From Pseudoips prasinana (lineage: Eukaryota > Arthropoda > Insecta > Lepidoptera > Nolidae), in assembly GCA_951640165.1 (NCBI GenBank), contig OX621254.1:24340001-24404000 (forward strand): 64,000 nt of DNA, written 5' to 3'. Of the stretch, positions 11,771 through 24,661 are shown in pieces; positions within the stretch are counted from its first letter, which is position 1, and each line of letters begins with the position of its first letter. The translations under genes were made by a program, and so were the position numbers. The notes beneath the pieces were generated by a model. That model was given only the letters and a program-made list of their open reading frames with translations. It did not search any database and was not told the origin of the DNA.

Positions 11771-11811
11771 CAGGGGTTGTGTTAACAATCTAGATGGTCT
11801 AGTCTGTATAT

Positions 11812-11960
11812 ATAATAATAATAATAATATCCTGGTGGGACATGATTTACACACGGCCATCTGATCCCAAACTAAGCAGAGCGTGTACTATAGAAACCAG
11901 AACATATACTACTTTTCTTTTGTAAATACTAATACTTATATAGATAATTACACTCATATG
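11812..11960 (-). mobile_element. SINE A copy, truncated
   Basis: (ATT)n end at 11812, then the conserved 3' half (TGATCCCAAACTAAGCAGAG) and stop of similarity near 11960. The interval to 12560 has a short CACTAATCACTAAATA tandem at 12437-12487 and no gene. Confidence 0.7.
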
Positions 11961-12957
11961 AATGAACAATAGAGTTAAATCCATTCGGGGGATTTAGAAC
12001 GGAGTTTTAAAAAACGAGTTCGACATCTCGATGGCCATGCAGCGCTGTGATTGGTTATTGTCGTGATGGGATGATAAATATAGCCAATCACAATTTGATG
12101 CTTCGTTCGCATCATGAGCGCGATTTCGTTCATGTTGCGTTTACGCATTGTACACATTTCCATGCTTTTGACACGCTGACAAACTGAGTGTCAAAACTGA
12201 GAACAGATTAATAATTACTTGTCTTAATTTTTTTATTATTTAATAAAGTACCAAGTATAGTTCTTTATATGTATTACAATCTAGTCTAGAGACTAATAAG
12301 TAATTTTATACTAACTAACCTAAACTTCTACATAAACATAATTAATTATAAGAATCAGTCCACCGACTTTCCTAAGTCATATTTGTTAAGGGGAAGACAC
12401 TTTGTTCATGTGTTCTTTATAATTACATTATTGCTAACACTAATCACTAAATACACTAATCACTAAATACACTAATTACTAATCACGACACTAGTTCATA
12501 AGGTTTGTTCTCTTTAAACTTGTCTTAATGATAACATGTTTTTGTGGCCCAGGTTAGATTTATTACAAACTAGCTTGTGCCCGCGACTTCGTACGCGGAT
12601 CTTGTTGCTCATGCCAGCGAAAATGGGGTCGTCAAAATCGCAGATTTGAAACGTCTGATGTCGAATTATAAAACAACGGGATGCGCGAGACGATTCCAGA
12701 TGTTCCAGATCTTCAATTTTTATACGTCAACAGAGAGTGCTCATCAGGCTGAACAACTCTTGCTTAGACGTCATTCCTAAATATGTTATAGTGTCGCTGG
12801 GCTCTTAGAGTTCCACATCAGGTGTTCCAGATCTTCAAATTTATTCTATCAGAAGAAAATGCTCATCACATGGAATAATTTTTGATATGGTATTATTTTT
12901 GTATCTCTTATAGTTTAGCTGGTCTGTTGCGTTTCTACATCAGGTGTGCAAGTTTCC

Positions 12958-13035
12958 AAAATAAATTATAGCCTATATGTTGCCAGACTTAATACAGGTA
13001 TTAAGTCTGGCAACATATAGGCTATAATTTATTTT
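12958..13035. repeat. Perfect 37-bp inverted repeat with 4-base loop
   Basis: AAAATAAATTATAGCCTATA ... AATA, loop CAGG, then the exact reverse complement. The arm contains TTATAGCCTATATGTT, a block of the AGCTGTGCCCCG repeat, so this is probably two such copies joined head to head. Confidence 0.85.
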
Positions 13036-13124
13036 AAGGAGGTCTAATATTTGTATATAATAGGTATTAGAAGTAAATTATTTTAATAAAAAAAAACTAC
13101 TAACATTGTACTAAATTTTATTGA

Positions 13125-13205
13125 AGTCACTTCTTGACCCGACCCAGGATTTGGACCTGGAACCAGGAATTGAACACGTTACCGCTAGACCAACGAGGCG
13201 GGCAA
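13125..13205 (-). repeat. SINE B head fragment
   Basis: TTGAACACGTTACCGCTAGA and CCAACGAGGC on the + strand are the reverse of the tRNA-like head seen at 18880-18935. The body is missing. Confidence 0.5.
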
Positions 13206-13245
13206 TATTCAATACTCAATGTTTTATTTGCATTTCCACAATGTT

Positions 13246-13505
13246 AATTACGGGCCTGTGGGCATGGTTGGCAAATGCTTGCCTTTAGCGCCGAAGGTTG
13301 TGGGTTCGATTCCCACCCAAGACAGACATTTGTGTGTATAACATGTCTGTTTGTCCTGAGTCTGGATGTAATTATCAGTATAAGTATGTATTTACAAAAG
13401 AAAAGTAGTGTGTATATGTAGAATATCAATTATCTGGTTTCCATATTACAAACTCTGCTTAGTTTGGGATTAGATGGTTGTGTGTGATTAATACCCCAAG
13501 ATTAT
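13246..13505 (+). mobile_element. SINE A copy, near full length
   Basis: Head GGGCCTGTGGGCATGGTTGG, B box GTGGGTTCGATTCCC, body CTGTTTGTCCTGAGTCTGGA and GGTTTCCATATTACAAACTC, ending at CCCCAAGATTATTATTATCT. Confidence 0.8.
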
Positions 13506-13544
13506 TATTATCTCACATGTTTATTACCAAAATTATTTACAAGA

Positions 13545-13690
13545 TATCATACAAGGGTATTTTAATACAAATACAACTCATACAATATATGGGCTGCGTG
13601 AAGAGAAATTTCCACGTAATCCTGGCATTCGCCAGCAAAACCGCCTTCTGCATGTAACTCTCCAGCCAGATATTAAGTCCTAAACTATTA
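13545..13690 (-). mobile_element. LINE 3'-end fragment
   Basis: The reverse complement contains CATGCAGAAGGCGGTTTTGC and GGCGAATGCCAG, as does the + strand fragment at 34736, so both are tails of one LINE family. Confidence 0.6.
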
Positions 13691-13699
13691 TTATTAACT

Positions 13700-14025
13700 A
13701 GCTGTGCCCCGCGGTTTTACCCGCGTTAAACTTTATAAATTATCACAGCTCCTCCCCCGTAGGTGAAAGTGTGATAATATGTAGCCTATATGTTCACCCG
13801 ACCTCTTAGTAATATTCATGCAAAATTTGAAGTAAATCCATGCAGTACTTTTTAAGTTTAGCCCGGACATACATACAGACAAACAGATAAACAGACAAAA
13901 ATTCTAAAAACTATATTTTTGGCTTCGATATCTATTGTAGATCACGCCCCAATATCCTTTAAAAAAATATTCAATGTACATTTTCGACCTTCCTACGATT
14001 TTATTATATGTATGTATAGATTAAG
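13700..14025 (+). repeat. AGCTGTGCCCCGCGG-type repeat, long form
   Basis: TAGCTGTGCCCCGCGGTTTT to ATTTTATTATATGTATGTAT, collinear with 1925-2285 and 61222-61548. 14026-14540 shows no feature. Confidence 0.7.
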
Positions 14026-14734
14026 TGTTGTAACAATACATAGCATCATTATGGACGGCAGTATAGACAGTCAGGCACAGCAAATGTAGAAGGGAGGAAG
14101 TGGGCTTTACTTAAAGATAAAATAATATACACGTGACAATTAATGGAACAATCAATTCGGCCGTATGTATTTTTGTAGGTATGTAATGAATTTCTTCGTT
14201 GTTTGTGAAACGGTTTTCTTATTTAATTTGATAAGGAACGCTTTCGGGATGGTTCCATGGCTTTTTAAATCAGTTGTTGTACTGGACTATGTCCAGATCT
14301 GAAGGCGATCGCATCGCAATCTTGAAAGAGTCCAAAAATCCTGAAAGCTCACGGCAAATTCTGATATAGAAATCCTAGACGGGTACTTTAAAAAAAAATA
14401 GTTAGTTGGACAAATACACTGTATAATACAATACACAGATAACAATTCATTACACAACATAAAATAATATATCCTATCTATCTAGCATACCTTCTGTCTT
14501 TTGCCTTGCCCTTTGATTTTGATTCACTAATTTGAACAAAAAGCGTTTAAAATGACCTATTTTTTAATAGTTTGGCATATTATTATAACCTCACGTATTT
14601 TTTGTGGGTGTACTCATTACCCAAAAACACGTAGTACATCATTTTATGTAAGTATCATCAATAGTTTTCGCAACGCACACCAAAAAAAAACCTTTATGGT
14701 CAAATATTCGATGTGGTACCTAGTATTTGATTGT

Positions 14735-14935
14735 GGAACTATTCATTTTCTAACTCCTCCTTGTTTCTTTCTGATTAAATTTGATGCGGGATCCAAGACA
14801 GTTTCCCCGATTCCCCGGGTCAAGCGATTCCGGGACATGTCTGAGCCTCACCGCTCAGTGCTATTTCATTGTGCGCCACTGTTGATCCTGGCTTACCTGA
14901 CAGGAGTTACAGTGGTGGGTAAGAGGGAGTGACTA
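14735..14935 (+). repeat. Partner of the 3846-4015 repeat
   Basis: Shares the blocks listed for 3846-4015, here with fewer gaps. A 126-codon frame crosses it (14552-14932) but mixes unique and repeat DNA and has no recognisable domain. Confidence 0.5.
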
Positions 14936-14939
14936 GTTC

Positions 14940-16340
14940 AGATTAAAAAAAGGGTAAATATTTGATGACTCGATTTCCGTTACTGCAAAATTCGTAAGGA
15001 CATCGTCTTTCTTCTACTTTTCCCCTTACACCAATGTTAAAAGCGTCCAGATAGCTCTTCTTCATTTTACATTAGTCCACTGTCTCCACCCTATTTAATT
15101 TCTACGCTCTACATGTAACAAAAAAAAAGTTTAGCGATTAGATATTTTTAAAGACGAGTTTCCTTAAAAACATCTTCCGCATTAAATATAACTCTGTACC
15201 GTATATAGCGATTTATGTTCACGTGGGATTTATGATTATTTCGTGCTTAAAACCTAGTTTCATGACAAAATGTCTTTGCTGGAACGTGAAGGGATATCAA
15301 ATTTAACAAATAAAAATACGCACTTTCACTTTTATTATATTAGCGTTAGGATTAAGAATAAATAAATAACATATTAACTGTTTATTTTAACTTAATAACA
15401 TGAAACAGTTTCAATATAAATTCTAATTTGAATCAGGGGGTTCCATCCCTAAGGGGAATAAGGGACGAAATATAGTATTTTTGTTATTCCATTTTTCCCT
15501 TCTAAGGGGTCTTTTCAGGGGAGAAATGTGGGACAAGTCAGCATATCAGTCTTTTTTAAATAACAACTCCTGTTTCTGTTTGATAGAGTAGTTTTCTAAA
15601 AGAATGTTGAAAATCCGTTTATTGCTTTTTAAGTTTATGAATTACACACACATCATATTTCATTTTATTATATTAATGGATTATGATGACTTCTTCATAG
15701 ATTCTCGCAAACGAATATTCCAATTAATATTAAGGTAAATATTTTTAAGGTTCGTAATAAAATGATGGACCTTTATTTTATTTCATAAACTCACTAGCTA
15801 CGCTCCACAATTTTACCCGTGACTCCATCAGATCAGACATCCTGTAAGATCTAATTTGTGATCGAGTTATTAACATCCAGACATCTAAACATGTGTATAT
15901 TTATAATATTAATAAGATATTTGAACAACATATTGGTCAGTATAATTTCCTCTAGAATTTTCGGGCGTATGTATAATCTTAATTCTTTGTGTACTCTACT
16001 AATCTCTTTAATAAATATTTTCATTCATTGTACACTGTATTTGTGTGTATTTCGATAAGAGGTTAAGCTCTATGGGATTTAAATTTAGATCCATTCGCTT
16101 CGTTCGCTATGGTTTATATTTTTTTATTAATATCGATATAGACCTTTTGTATAGTCCAGATCAGTGATTACATACTCTCTGGTCCAGATAACCTGTAGGT
16201 ACGCGCTGTCTACGTAAGTATTGATTTATTTTCAATTTCATAACAATACGCTTATCTCAGCGGCTACCATACAACAAATATTACGTACCTACTTACACAT
16301 ACATAAATAACTACGTTGTTTTCTTTCAATTCATTTAACT
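14940..16340. other. AT-rich interval, no gene or repeat recognised
   Basis: I see no splice-bounded open frame and no similarity to the repeat families of the window. A weak ACGCTCCACAATTTTACCCG piece at 15802 suggests one eroded AGCTGTGCCC-type copy. Confidence 0.4.
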
Positions 16341-16344
16341 AAGT

Positions 16345-16790
16345 ATAGTATTGTGGCGCGGCGACCTTCGCGGTGCGTCGCTCCAGTCACGGTACTCAGT
16401 ATTCGGTACTTACTCTTCAGAATGTTGTGATATATTATCCTTGTCTTTGTGAGCTTGCCCCGAACTGCAGGAGTTGCCCATCGCGGCGCCGGCTCGGCCA
16501 CGCCGCCCTTAGCTTGGCATCACCACCCCTCACCTCATGCACTAAACACACTTGCAACACGTGCACACGCGTCCCAGCCGGCTATTACCCACTGTCATGT
16601 AATAATATAACATCTCCCGGCGTCGCGATCGTTTCGGGCGGTAAACGCGAGCGTGAATGCGCGTCTGTCCGCGACGCACGCTCGACGCCGAATAATCGAT
16701 GCGCAGTCTCCGCCCCCCCGCGCCTCACCCGCGCGCGCTCATTATCTACGCTTTTCACGACACACGTCGTGATGAGAGCTTTTCCGAGAG
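16345..16790. promoter_or_regulatory. CG-rich island, possible promoter / 5' exon region of the Snail-like gene
   Basis: A roughly 450-bp stretch is strikingly richer in G+C and CpG than its surroundings, with no resemblance to the repeats elsewhere. It lies 0.6-1 kb upstream of exon 1 of the Snail-like gene and contains TCAGT initiator-like sequences (around 16397). A 152-codon open frame crosses it (16373-16831), but its composition (S, T, R, P, C) looks like chance reading of GC-rich DNA. Promoter function is inference from position and composition only. Confidence 0.35.
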
Positions 16791-17397
16791 GTTTCTACAC
16801 TATCTCATTTTCTATATTGGCAATCCCTTAAACCGTTTGTCAATTATCTTATAGCGTAAAACATTCTCTTATCCTAATAACATCTTGTTAGTATTTTAAT
16901 GCATCGTGTCGTCTTCAATTTTTGCGTCAGAGTCATCAATAAATTCATAGATTCTTCAACTAAGTTAATGACGTCTTGGCTGGAGATCAAAAGATTGGTC
17001 ACGGCGCAAATCAGAACCACTCGTCGTTTCATTTCTCAAACCATAATTAGTTAGGTAGGTAGGTACCTGTTAATACTTATCGCACAAACAAACCACAACA
17101 TTTGACTGCTACTAATATGAACAAATTTTTGTATTTAAGGACTCTCCACGAAGGTTCCGTTAAATATCAAAAACTTTCAAATAATTCAAAAGAAATCCAA
17201 AGACTATATAGCAGCGACTGGCCAGCAGTGACCGCTAGATTCAAATCAGGAATTCTTAAAATAAAATTTTATGTCGTTTGTTTCTGTCTCTGTCCTTGCC
17301 TGCAGCAAGTGCGCACAAGTACTACGAAATACGCATACTATGATTTAAATTTTGAGTAATTTGTAATATAATAAAATATTTTTCTGTCCCTGGCATC

Positions 17398-17476
17398 ATG
17401 CCCAGGTGTTTCATCAACTCCGTAAGACGTCTTGAGAGGAGTTTCATACAGGAATTCGGTGAATTTCCGTCTAAAA
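17398..17476 (+). CDS. Snail-like gene exon 1: SNAG-like N-terminus
   Basis: Encodes 26 residues starting [11 protein letters not shown] and ending FPSK plus one base. It is followed by a consensus donor (A|GTGAGT), phase 1. The first six residues match the SNAG motif pattern M-P-R-[SC]-F-[LI], which in vertebrate Snail and GFI1 binds LSD1. The ATG at 17398 is chosen because SNAG must be at the very N-terminus. An acceptor-like CAG at 17403-17405 also exists, but using it would remove the SNAG. The intron that follows is 10.4 kb. Confidence 0.72.
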
Positions 17477-20400
17477 GTGAGTTACTTTGTAGTACACTGT
17501 TTGTTTTGAATTAACTTGTTTTAGTAAGGCATATAAAGCTGTTTTTTTCTACGAAACGATAGTAAATACGCTATTATATTAGAATTTACACTACTTTTAG
17601 TATTTCTTATATGTTTTAGTATAGTTTTTGTTGTTATCTTCGACCTCTATTTTCAAAGTGTTTGACAGTTTCAATGTGTTCGTCATAAAATATTTTTAAA
17701 TACAACAAACGGAGGAAAAGCATTTTATATCAACTTATTATTAGTATTTGGACGCAAAGCATCGCCTGCTTCTATTGAGAGAATCCTTAGAAGAAAGTTG
17801 TATTTCATAGGTCTCAGAATATGCATACCTTCATAAATATTGTAACTACGACGTGTTCAAATCATATTCGTCAAAATACATGACTGAATACGTTAATCAA
17901 TTATGTATAATAATAATGTAATAATATCCTGGGACCAGGACATTATTCACATACGGCCATCTGATCCCAAACTAAGTAGAGCTTGTACTATGGAAACCAG
18001 ATAACTGATAAAGGTCCTACATATACTACTTTCTTTTGTAAATACATACGTATATAGATAATTACACCCGGACTCAGGACAAACAGACGTGTTCATGCAC
18101 ACAAATATCTGTCCTGGGTGGGAATCGAATCCACGACTTCCGGCGTGAAAAGCAAGCAATTGCCACACCACGCCAACAGGCTCGTCAAAATTATCTATAC
18201 ATTATCTGAAATGCCTTTTTAGTCTAGCGGAGGTGTAAAGGGTAAAAAATGAGGTTGAAAACTCGGAATGAGCCAAAAAGGTCCTTTTTTTATATCAGAG
18301 GGCGACAAACGAGCAAGTGGGTCACCTGATGGTAAGTGATCACCGCCGCTCTTGGACACTCGCAACACCAGAGGAGTCACGGGTGCGTTGCCGGCCTTTA
18401 AGAGACAGAAAACAAGTGTTGCTGACCCTTCCCCCCACCCCGATGACCTCTGGCGACCTTACTCACACTCGGAAACACAACATTAAATTATTAATGTTAT
18501 TATTAAGGAATGTCTTCTGTAAGGTGGAGGTACTTCCACAGTCGGGCTGCTCTTCGAGCTTATGAACGCTGTGCCCTACCTCTCTTAACTACTTGTGGGA
18601 TTTTTCTATTAGGAAAATAAATCAGTACGTACCAGTCTGGAGTCTAGAGATTGGTGATGATACACCCGCGTAGCTCTTAAGCCGTCGGTACTGTGGCCAT
18701 ACTTCCCGCGGTTGTGTCGGTCAGCCCATACTAACAACAAACAAGAGAGTGTGGGTATAAAGAGTGTATCTGTATACGCTCACGCACATTGTGCACTGTA
18801 ATATACGACTAACCTCTAGTGTCTGTCTACTAGAGACACATTATTACAAATGTGTCTCTAGTAACACATTGTGTCTCTTGAACACGCCACCGCTAGTCTC
18901 GTTGGTCTAGCGGTTCAAATCCCGGGTCGGGCCAAAAAGTGTTTTTGGGATTTTTCCGTAAAAAGAAATTTCTCAGTGTCAGTCCGAAATCTGGGAGTTG
19001 GCGGTATTACACCCCCGTGCTCCGGAGAGCACGTAAAGCCGTCGGTCCTGTACCTGACCTCTTTCCGGTCGTATCACTAGTCGTCCCATCGGATCATGAG
19101 AGTGATAGAATAGAAAGTGCCCCTGTGTTGGCGCACACACTTGTGCACTTTAATATGTCCTGCGCAATTGGCTAGTCTTCATTGAGTCGAAATTCGGTTG
19201 GGAAGACATCATTATTATATTGAAAAGTCCCGACCCACGCACTAAGCTACTTATCTGCGCCCATTCGGCATACCAAAACCCAGAACCTATGACAATGAAA
19301 ATTATCTTCTGGAGTGCCGTACAAAGCGCTTTGCTTCCTCTTTATTCATACGTAGGTACGGCTAAGCTGTGGCACACCCTCCCGGATGATGTGTTTCCAA
19401 GGTCATACGACACGGGTTTATTCAAGGTTATAATGAACAGGCATCTTATGGGTACGCGCGGTCCACCTTCGACCACATCTTCACTTACCATCAGGTAAAA
19501 TCGTGGTCAAGCGCAAACGCATTTTGCATAAAAAAGTAGTTCCCTTTGTGGTCTAGACAAGAAATAGACCAGGTGTTTTAAATTCCCACTTTTACAATCG
19601 TTCAGCATTACTTTGCTCCGCTCGCACTTTCAAATACAGATGAACCTTACTTTGTTCCGCTCGCACTTACAAATACAGATCAACCTTACTTTGCTTCGCT
19701 CGCACTTTTAAATTTAAATCAGCCTTACTTAATTTCGCTCATACTTATATACAATTTTTTCATTAATTCATAGTTAGATGCTGTCACCGGTCCGTAAGTG
19801 ATCGGCGAGGTTAAGCAACTAGGCTCGCGGTCAGTTTATAGATGGGTCATCATAAAAGTGGTTTTCTGAGTGTCTCCGTGCTTCGGTGGGCACGTTAAGC
19901 TGTCGTTCCCGGTTGTAGCCATTAGGTAACAGTCGTTAAGCCATGTCAGAGGCCTAAAAGGGGCTTGAACAACTCTGACACTAAGGTAACGACTGCCCAC
20001 ACAATAAATAAGTAAGTAAGTTGATACTTTGAACTTTTGAACAACTATTCAAAGAACAAAATTAAACAAACTATTCGACTCAACTATTTCTGTACAATAG
20101 AAACAAAAAAAATGTTTTTATTCACGTAGACTTTAAAGCGTTTTTTTGACTATATAAATGAAATCATTTTTGTAGTAATATAGTTAACTAGCTTTTGCTC
20201 GCGACTTCATACGCGTGATCATATTTATAATAGAGGAAACTGACTGGCTGACTGCTTTTCTTTATTTTAAAGATAACGCCCGCACTAGGGAATCTAACCC
20301 GTGTGTTGCAGGGTACTTTACAAACATGTAATAGACGGACACAAATTACATCCAGACTCAGAACAACTATTTATTGGTCACACAAATAGTTGTCACGCGG

Positions 20401-23400
20401 CACTTGAACCCACGAAATGAAGCGGCGAGGCGACTGTCTTAGCCGCTGCGGCACTCGTGACGCAGTTGTTTTGTTTGTTGTTGTTTTATCATTTTACGTG
20501 GTCGAATCTTAAAAAACGATAAAACATAAGTTTAATTAAATCTTTCAATGACTATTAATGCCAAGTTTGAAGTTGATCAGAGCAAGAAAAAAAGTTGTAT
20601 GCTACAAACTTTTCAACCTCTTTTCACCCCCTTAGGGATTGAATTTCCAAACATCCTTTCTTAGTGCACACTTACGTCACTTAAGGAATAATTGTGTAAA
20701 ATTTCATTGATCGATCAGTAAGTCAGTATATGCTTTCATATACCTCTTCATTATTATGTAATTAAGATAGGTATGCGGTTTATTTAGAACGAAGCTAAAT
20801 TTAAGCGAACGAACGCTGTGCCCTACGCATAGCGTTCGTTCGCTCAAAGAGCAGCCCGTCTGGGGAAGTACCTTCAGCTTACAGAAGATATTCCTTAATA
20901 CATAAATAACTTAATATTGTGTATTACGCCGCGCTGTTGTCGAATCAACAGCCAAAAAAATAAGTTTTAAACTTACATATCTAAAAATGACGATGCTTCC
21001 ATACAACTTTTCATCCCACTTCCAACCCCTTATAACTATTTTTTCACATTAAAAAGTAAAGTAGTAAGATTTGGCGTAAAGCGCGACAGATAGACCAGAG
21101 GCAATTATTAGGAGGCAATTATTAAAATAAATCGGGACTTACAATTCTTAAAAATCTCGTCAGATAAGTTTGGATTAACCGTCAACCCATCGAAGTGCCA
21201 AGCAATCATTGTGGGTAGCTCAAGAATGATGTGCAAGGTAGATGTTGGCAGTTTACCACCTATTGTTTTTGACAACTATCACATCCCCATTAGCCAAAAA
21301 GTTAAAGATCTAGGACTGGTAATTGACAGCAATTTAAACTGGCAAAGCCATATTTCTGGCATCAGCCAGAGAATTACTGGAATTCTAAGGGCATTTTATA
21401 GGCTAAGAAAATTCCTTCCATCCAGAACAAAAGAAATGCTTGTGCAGACTCTAATTTTTCCCATTTTCGACTATGGTGATGTGTGCTACTTTGACCTGAA
21501 TGCAGATCTTCTTAACAAACTTGACCGACTTCTAAATAACTGCATTCGATTCGTTTTCAATCTCCGTATGTATGATCATGTGTCTGCTTACCGCACCCAG
21601 TTAAACTGGTTGCCCATTCGCCAGCGAAGAAATTTAAGAGCACTTACCACACTTTTCTCCATACTGGACTCTCCTACTGCTCCTTCTTATTTAACGCCCC
21701 ACTTACAATATCTTTTTGCTACTCATAGTAAAACTCTCCGCTCTAGTCATAATCGTCTTTTACGATGTCCACCTCATAGCTCCGACTTTATTCATTCCTC
21801 TTTCTTTGTCCAATCTATCCTTCTTTGGAATGAGCTTCCTTTTGGAATCAGGATGGCTAAGACACGCTTCGCGTTTAAAAAGAAAGTTCGTGAGTATATT
21901 TCTAAGAAACTACACACAGAAATGTCTCGTCAATAATTATATTTAGTATTGTATAGTATGTTATAGCATAGTATTCATTAGATTAAAATCATATAGTATT
22001 TATTGTATAGTATCTATTATATACAGTGTTCGTAATTATTAAGTTTAATTATACGAATAATAAGTAAAAATACATTTTATATAACCCAAATACACCTGCC
22101 ACGATCTCTCTGCACTACTCTAAGGTTGACTGGTTGAAAATGCCTTTGGCATTATGTCCGCCTATGTACATTCTCTGTGTACTAAAGTTCAAATAAATAA
22201 AAAAATATTAAAAATAGACAGAGACACACAGTTCCTTTTGCATTTATAATAATAGTAATGATTCTCATGTTTATTTCTACGTTTATATATTTTTAACTGT
22301 CGATAAATCGTGTTTAAATGGTTCTAAACAGTAAGGTAATCCTACTAATATTATAAAGGTAAAAGTTTGTGAGTGTGTGAGTGTGTATGTTACTTCTTCA
22401 CGTCTAAACGGATGTAGCGATTTTAATAATATTTGGTATGGGGTTAGCTGACTCCCTGGATTAACACATAGGCTATAATTTATAAAGTTTAATGCGGGTA
22501 AAACCGCGGGCCACAGCTAGTAATTCAATATTATTATTTTGGCGACACTTGTGTTTATAAACGAAGCAATCGTTCATGATATTATGATTATTTATGATCT
22601 TTACAAAGTATAAAATAGAGTCATTCCCGCTCTCTGTGAACGTAGATCTTTTGATCTACGGAACGGGTTAGGTATAGATAGTGATTCAGGAGGAAAGTTT
22701 ATATTTATAATACATAGATATAAACCTTATATACATACGGGATGCACGCGTACGAAGTCGCGAGTGTGTGTTACTTCACGCAAAAACTAACGAATTTGAA
22801 TGAAACTTTGTAGTAATATAGCTATAAATATATTCGAATAAAAGACACGCTATAATTTATAAAGTTTAACGCGGGTGCAACCGCGGGGCATTAAATATAA
22901 ATCCCAGATCGAAATATCGACATGGTCGTAAGATTAGTTATGTATAAAGCGTTTGAGACACAATAAACATTTTCATAAAAACCTCTACCGTTCGCTAAAT
23001 ACCCAACTATCTTTTTTTCACTCCTGGTTGTTTCAACGGTTGCCTTTATTTTTTGTTTGATAAGGCAGGGGGAATGCTAATGCATGCCACCCGCAAAAAG
23101 TGTCTGCGGGTGGGTATGTCGGACTCGCACCGACTAAACCTAACCTGCCGTGGACTTCTTCTGGCGCCTGATACGGGGAGCCCCGGGAACGCGGGTATGC
23201 TGCTCCGGTGCCCCCCTTTTCCGCCGTGTCCCAGCTGGTTGGGACACGCACCCGGGGAGAGCTGTGGGTTGCCCTCCCCATTTGCCGACTCCTCCCAGGC
23301 CGGGCACTCCTCCAGCGTATGCTGGGCAGAGTCCAGGTCGCTCCCGCAATGGTGACAATGTGTCGTCACTTCTCGGCCGATCCGGCACAGATACTCACCG

Positions 23401-24605
23401 AAACACCCGTGTCCGGTGAGTATCTCAGTCAGTCTGTAGGTGACGTAACCGCCCTTCATTCCCACCCAGGTCTCGAGGTGAGGCAGGATAGCACCGACGG
23501 CATGTTGGCGCGCGTTCAGGCGCAACTCAAGCCGTGCGCGCCACTGTGTTAGTACGCGCCGGTGTGCATCCCGCCTATAGGCAACGAGCGTCAGCTCTGG
23601 CGCCTCACCGCTCTCCCGGCGGACGCGGATCTCGGTGTAAACCGTCGCGTCGACTGCCGCCAGGAGATCAAACGGCGGGAGGCACGCCAGGAGTGTCGCC
23701 GCCTCAAAGGATACCGTCCGGTATCCTCGTGCGATCCGTATGGCCACCACACGCTGCAGGCTATTCAAAATAGCTCTGCAGCGGGAGGCGCCCGTCAGGC
23801 GTTCAGACCAGACGGGCGCCCCATAAAGGACCACGGATCGCACGACACCTCCGTAGAGGCGGCGAACTTCTTCCCTGGGACCCCCGAGGTTCGGCAAAAG
23901 CCGGTGTAACGCACCGGTTACCCGGCGCACTCGGGGGCCAGACGCCCGAAATGCTCCTCGAAGCCCCGTGTTGGGACCTCTGCCCCAACATGGACCCCTG
24001 AGGAACCCTGCAGGAGAGCTCCCTCTGGATCTCAATCCCGTTCCAACCGACGAATTGAATCGTCCTGTTGCGCAAATATGCCCCGACTATACCACGGAGA
24101 TAGGGAGGCACGTTATGATGGACCAGTGCCTCCCGTATCGCCCGCCAGGGGACGGAGTTGAAGGCGTTGACGATGTCTAAACTCACCGCCAACATGCTCA
24201 TCGCATGATTATATATCCCGAATCCATGGCTGTTAGGAGTCAGGTTCCCTACCCTCAGACCTAGAACCACCAATACACAGTCACAGAATTTCTGTCTGGT
24301 GTATTTATATATTATTATAATATAATAATAATAATATAATAATATAATCGTTTAATTCTCTCAAAAAGGTACAAATAAAAGTACAATCGATGTAAGATTA
24401 AAAGTACAAAAACTAACATTGATTTTGAACCTTTGAGAGAGCTGGAGTCTGTAGTAGGCTCGAGACCTGTGTGACAAATCTCCAGGCTCTCTCCTCCCTG
24501 CAGCGATTTAGGATAGTTTTTGTTATAAAGTACAATGTATTTTTACAATACTGTAACAGAGAGACAATATTCGCGTACATACAACAATGTGGAAACATGC
24601 ATGTG

Positions 24606-24661
<56 letters not shown>

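Noticed and set aside
16373..16831. 152-codon open frame in GC-rich DNA as a protein gene
   Set aside because: Composition is that of random GC-rich reading, no domain and no splice-bounded ends; kept only as a possible promoter or untranslated exon.
19768..19860. Possible 5S rRNA gene or pseudogene
   Set aside because: Only the internal-promoter region is 5S-like; the 3' part is replaced by a shared SINE body, present in three copies.
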